Positions 62,701-64,000 of a DNA stretch of 64,000 bases are shown here, in pieces; position 1 is the stretch's first letter, and each line of letters opens with the position of its first letter. A program made the translations under genes and the position numbers. The DNA is taken from contig OY723280.1 in the NCBI GenBank assembly GCA_963210315.1, positions 1,984,001 to 2,048,000 on the forward strand, given 5' to 3'. The notes under the pieces are model-generated. The model was given only the letters and a program-made list of their open reading frames with translations. It searched no databases and had not been told where the DNA came from. This DNA comes from Rhynchopus euleeides (taxonomy: Eukaryota; Euglenozoa; Diplonemea; Diplonemida; Diplonemidae).

Positions 62701-64000
62701 TCCTGGTGGAGGCGACCGCATTCCATGAGGACCAGCGGCTGGACATCTCGCGGAGCTTCCTGGAGCAGGTGGAGGAGGAGCTGAAGCACCTCCCATTGAT
62801 CGAGGATCTGTGCAACCCCGCGATGAAGGCGGATCACTGGAAGCCCATTTTCGACGCGCTGCATAGGACATTCGTGGAGGCGGCGACGTATAACCTTGAG
62901 TGCCTGCTGAACTGGAATGTGAACAACCACGCTCTTCTGGTGGAGTATCAGTCGAACATGGCGACGGGGCAGTCGGGCGTGGAGCGCACCCTCGCTGAGA
63001 TCGAGGCGGAGTGGGATGTGCAGCGCATCACGACAGGGCAGGTGCAGAGCCAGCAGATCATCACCAATAGCCAGAGCCTGCTGTCCCTGCTGGACGACAC
63101 GTCGCTCCGTGTGGAGAAGCTGATGAACAGCGAGTTCCTCCAGAACCTGCATAACAACGTGAAGCGGTGGATGGAGCGCCTCTCCATGTCGCGCGACACG
63201 CTCACCTCGTGGAAGTCGCTGGAGACGGGGCGGATCGAGATGCTGGCCGTCACGAAGACAAGCGTTGTCGACCCGAAGGAGCTTGTCCCCATCGACACGC
63301 GCATGAAAGAGCTCCTCGCAGAAGCGGTTTCCGGAAAACCGGCCCTCCGCGTGCTGACGGACACAAAGGTCATCGCCGCGCTGACCGAGGCGAACGACGG
63401 GTTCATCTACCTCCGAGAGAACCTCGAGCAGCTGCTGACCGCGAAGCGGAAGGCCAACCCCCGTCTGCTGACCCTCTCCAACGCGGAGCTGCTGGAGGCG
63501 CTGAGCGCCGAGCCGGATGTCACGCTCGCCTTCCCCCACCTGCGGCGGGTGGTGTACGACCCCGCCACCGGGGCCTGCATCCGGCTCGCCTCCCGCGACG
63601 GGGAGGACCTGCCGCTTGTGGAGCCGCTGCCGCCCAACGAAAACTCCGCCCTCTTCCTTGGGGCGCTGGAGGGCGCCATGGTCGCAGCCCTCAAGGAGGA
63701 GGTCCGCCGCGCCACGCTGGCTGCGGTGGATGAGGAGACAAGCCTCGGCGACTGGATCTTCCGCCACGTGGCGCAGGCCGTGCAGGTTGCGGACGACATC
63801 CACTGGACCTCCGTTATCGAGGTTGCGATTGGCGGTGGCACTGTGGAGCCCCTTCGGAAGGCCGTCGCGGAGCACCTCATGAGCCTGCAGAACCTCGCGG
63901 TGACGGAGATCACCCCGACGCAGCGCGTCTCGCTCACCTCCATGATCCTCCTGGCACTGCAGCGGCGGGATCGGATTGGGTCCCTCGTGGCCCATGCCGT
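59733..64000 (+). CDS. Axonemal-type dynein heavy chain, N-terminal tail (partial, runs off window)
   Basis: Open from ATG 59733 to the window end: 1422 codons without a stop or an obvious intron. A disordered Ala/Pro/Gly-rich start (about 1-95) precedes the dynein tail. YAPYDLRVAGMVSGQDEYYVFSA followed by GVVHVAPG (about 245-275) is the conserved block of axonemal heavy chains. Further on are LIEDLCNPAMKADHW (the linker-type L..PA...HW signature, about 1025-1040) and PRLLTLSNAELLEAL (about 1245-1260), the FxxLSNxELLxIL motif of the linker region. The AAA motor should follow beyond 64000. The product drives ciliary beating; blocks resemble single-headed inner-arm types, but that assignment is tentative. 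The CCCCCCA minisatellite ends 8 bp before the ATG, and an upstream start cannot be excluded. Confidence 0.9.
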   Translation, partial: MGGGVPPPVPSMLRPSPPVAAQPAAAAAPPAPSPSGTASSARSAGSARRRGGRGGRGASGGVSRAGAATPAPPHAQRGQRGRAGSLFTELARPRLRMRADAGQEPPRDYLVKDAGRATPLYKYSPVEERELELVAPVPPGTARLIRPLTTGERKRTKEACVLDYAMGKDDSFKEDSFDPGYYHYPEEEGGSAKGAPDAPEEAKACPSSSAIESLFTSADVIKFFSNPKRDDGLKFIRLLPEVAAYAPYDLRVAGMVSGQDEYYVFSATGVVHVAPGKPTEVMQLSEWVRQASLFAAIRKIKLFKTYLINKAFDRWYRNVRKCLFESTRAKVAQQLLLTKRVFSQTLAEVNALSHSLQDVSCVSMQTRQELITAHSESDNDLNKFKDMQVSQRQKAVKDLMAIIESIEHRVLECCEGVRIRADVPDAGSLEVVKQYLKGQMEDEGNSTIVSIDLNRHIAPRVARDIAMRHNTTIQLPPAVPHVTLQGSLAEVMETKAELEEYLQTSPTTILKTRVKVRSMAQERASLLSRMSNIKRFMDEGVSLGCFISVVKYIVAENLFKFSLVQSERFKNALTASATDRDDLIFLRLQLCYQEPSVVFHPGQDTIQALYRDSLRHIADLVKECRFTHAFKFSVYRTGDNSLQNISCASDLRFQRTQQDVRDIVAASFEAAHSFAARFSCIHTHWRFLSDGWEEVNERWAQPETVQPEVFKATLAHLASIRADLSGVYNKCLGSLYVTMLSAKEDITPLLDERERHTEQVMLQGWRTRVEGLIKDIAEAKRSLSDTTTKLDSFAALARAIRNVDSILHTFGAREEESELLFEAIERRDFRVSIEDRGLRETLVGSPALIDTLRDLLASAKDHRHNKVQAVIADLEDQIDGILRDFSAIDMQLSAPALTSASTQPSAALQQLEECDKDVTEKEQRLEELISCQEAVGCERLKYTFSTRELLVSRTRLWESVGEWKRAHEEVHTAQLAEVDVASYKVKVGEFLVEATAFHEDQRLDISRSFLEQVEEELKHLPLIEDLCNPAMKADHWKPIFDALHRTFVEAATYNLECLLNWNVNNHALLVEYQSNMATGQSGVERTLAEIEAEWDVQRITTGQVQSQQIITNSQSLLSLLDDTSLRVEKLMNSEFLQNLHNNVKRWMERLSMSRDTLTSWKSLETGRIEMLAVTKTSVVDPKELVPIDTRMKELLAEAVSGKPALRVLTDTKVIAALTEANDGFIYLRENLEQLLTAKRKANPRLLTLSNAELLEALSAEPDVTLAFPHLRRVVYDPATGACIRLASRDGEDLPLVEPLPPNENSALFLGALEGAMVAALKEEVRRATLAAVDEETSLGDWIFRHVAQAVQVADDIHWTSVIEVAIGGGTVEPLRKAVAEHLMSLQNLAVTEITPTQRVSLTSMILLALQRRDRIGSLVAHA

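Overview
This window is a piece of a eukaryotic nuclear genome, most likely of a flagellated, GC-rich, free-living or little-studied protist. The evidence is direct: an axonemal-type dynein heavy chain tail, a NEK-type kinase, a PB1/UBA protein, a ubiquitin-like/DUF4116 repeat protein, and two genes whose reading frames can only be followed across spliceosomal introns. Nine of the ten introns I can place start with GTATG (the tenth GTGTG) and nine of ten are phase 0. I cannot name the species. The genome is unusual for its many long C or G homopolymers and for AT-rich, palindromic mobile elements set in GC-rich DNA.

Layout. 1-1.7 kb: no gene, two copies of a GC hairpin repeat. 1.7-6.65 kb: a complete DIRS-like tyrosine-recombinase retrotransposon with A1-ORFs-B1A2B2 split direct repeats; its RNase H is broken by a 313-bp TA-flanked element. 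6.65-9.2 kb: two small inverted-repeat elements. 9.2-12.0 kb: a seven-exon gene for a SAM / KH-like / DEAD-box C-terminal-domain protein. 12.1-14.0 kb: a DNA element with 14-bp inverted ends and a 5-bp target duplication, filled with a ~190-bp satellite. 16.7-23.8 kb: small secreted Cys-rich protein, PB1-zinc-repeat-UBA protein, UBL-DUF4116 gene split by an 837-bp insertion with 13-bp target duplication, and a one-TM small protein. 24.5-27.1 kb: five-exon NEK kinase. 27.7-48.8 kb: repeat-dominated, with a 3.27-kb CACGG-ended element carrying unrecognised genes, satellites, hAT/BED transposase fragments, a 640-bp CACGG element made of 11-bp-phased palindromes, one Q/P-rich host-like gene and a foldback element. 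48.8-59.3 kb: a 10.5-kb CACGG-ended element holding TTTTACATGTA arrays and nested pogo-like elements, including one autonomous copy with a DD35D transposase and its deletion derivatives. 59.7-64.0 kb: start of the dynein heavy chain gene, running off the window.

The mobile elements form a datable nest. CACGG elements were invaded by pogo-like elements, which all entered at CATG-TA, and by a second TA-inserting family that also broke the DIRS element. Removing the nested insertions from the 1782-bp CACGG copy leaves 641 bp, against 640 bp for the uninterrupted copy. The most likely undescribed systems are the CACGG families (2-bp target duplications, palindromic subterminal motifs, unrecognised coding capacity) and the DIRS-like element, in which gag and recombinase share one frame across a single UGA while the RT frame starts at an overlapping ATGA.
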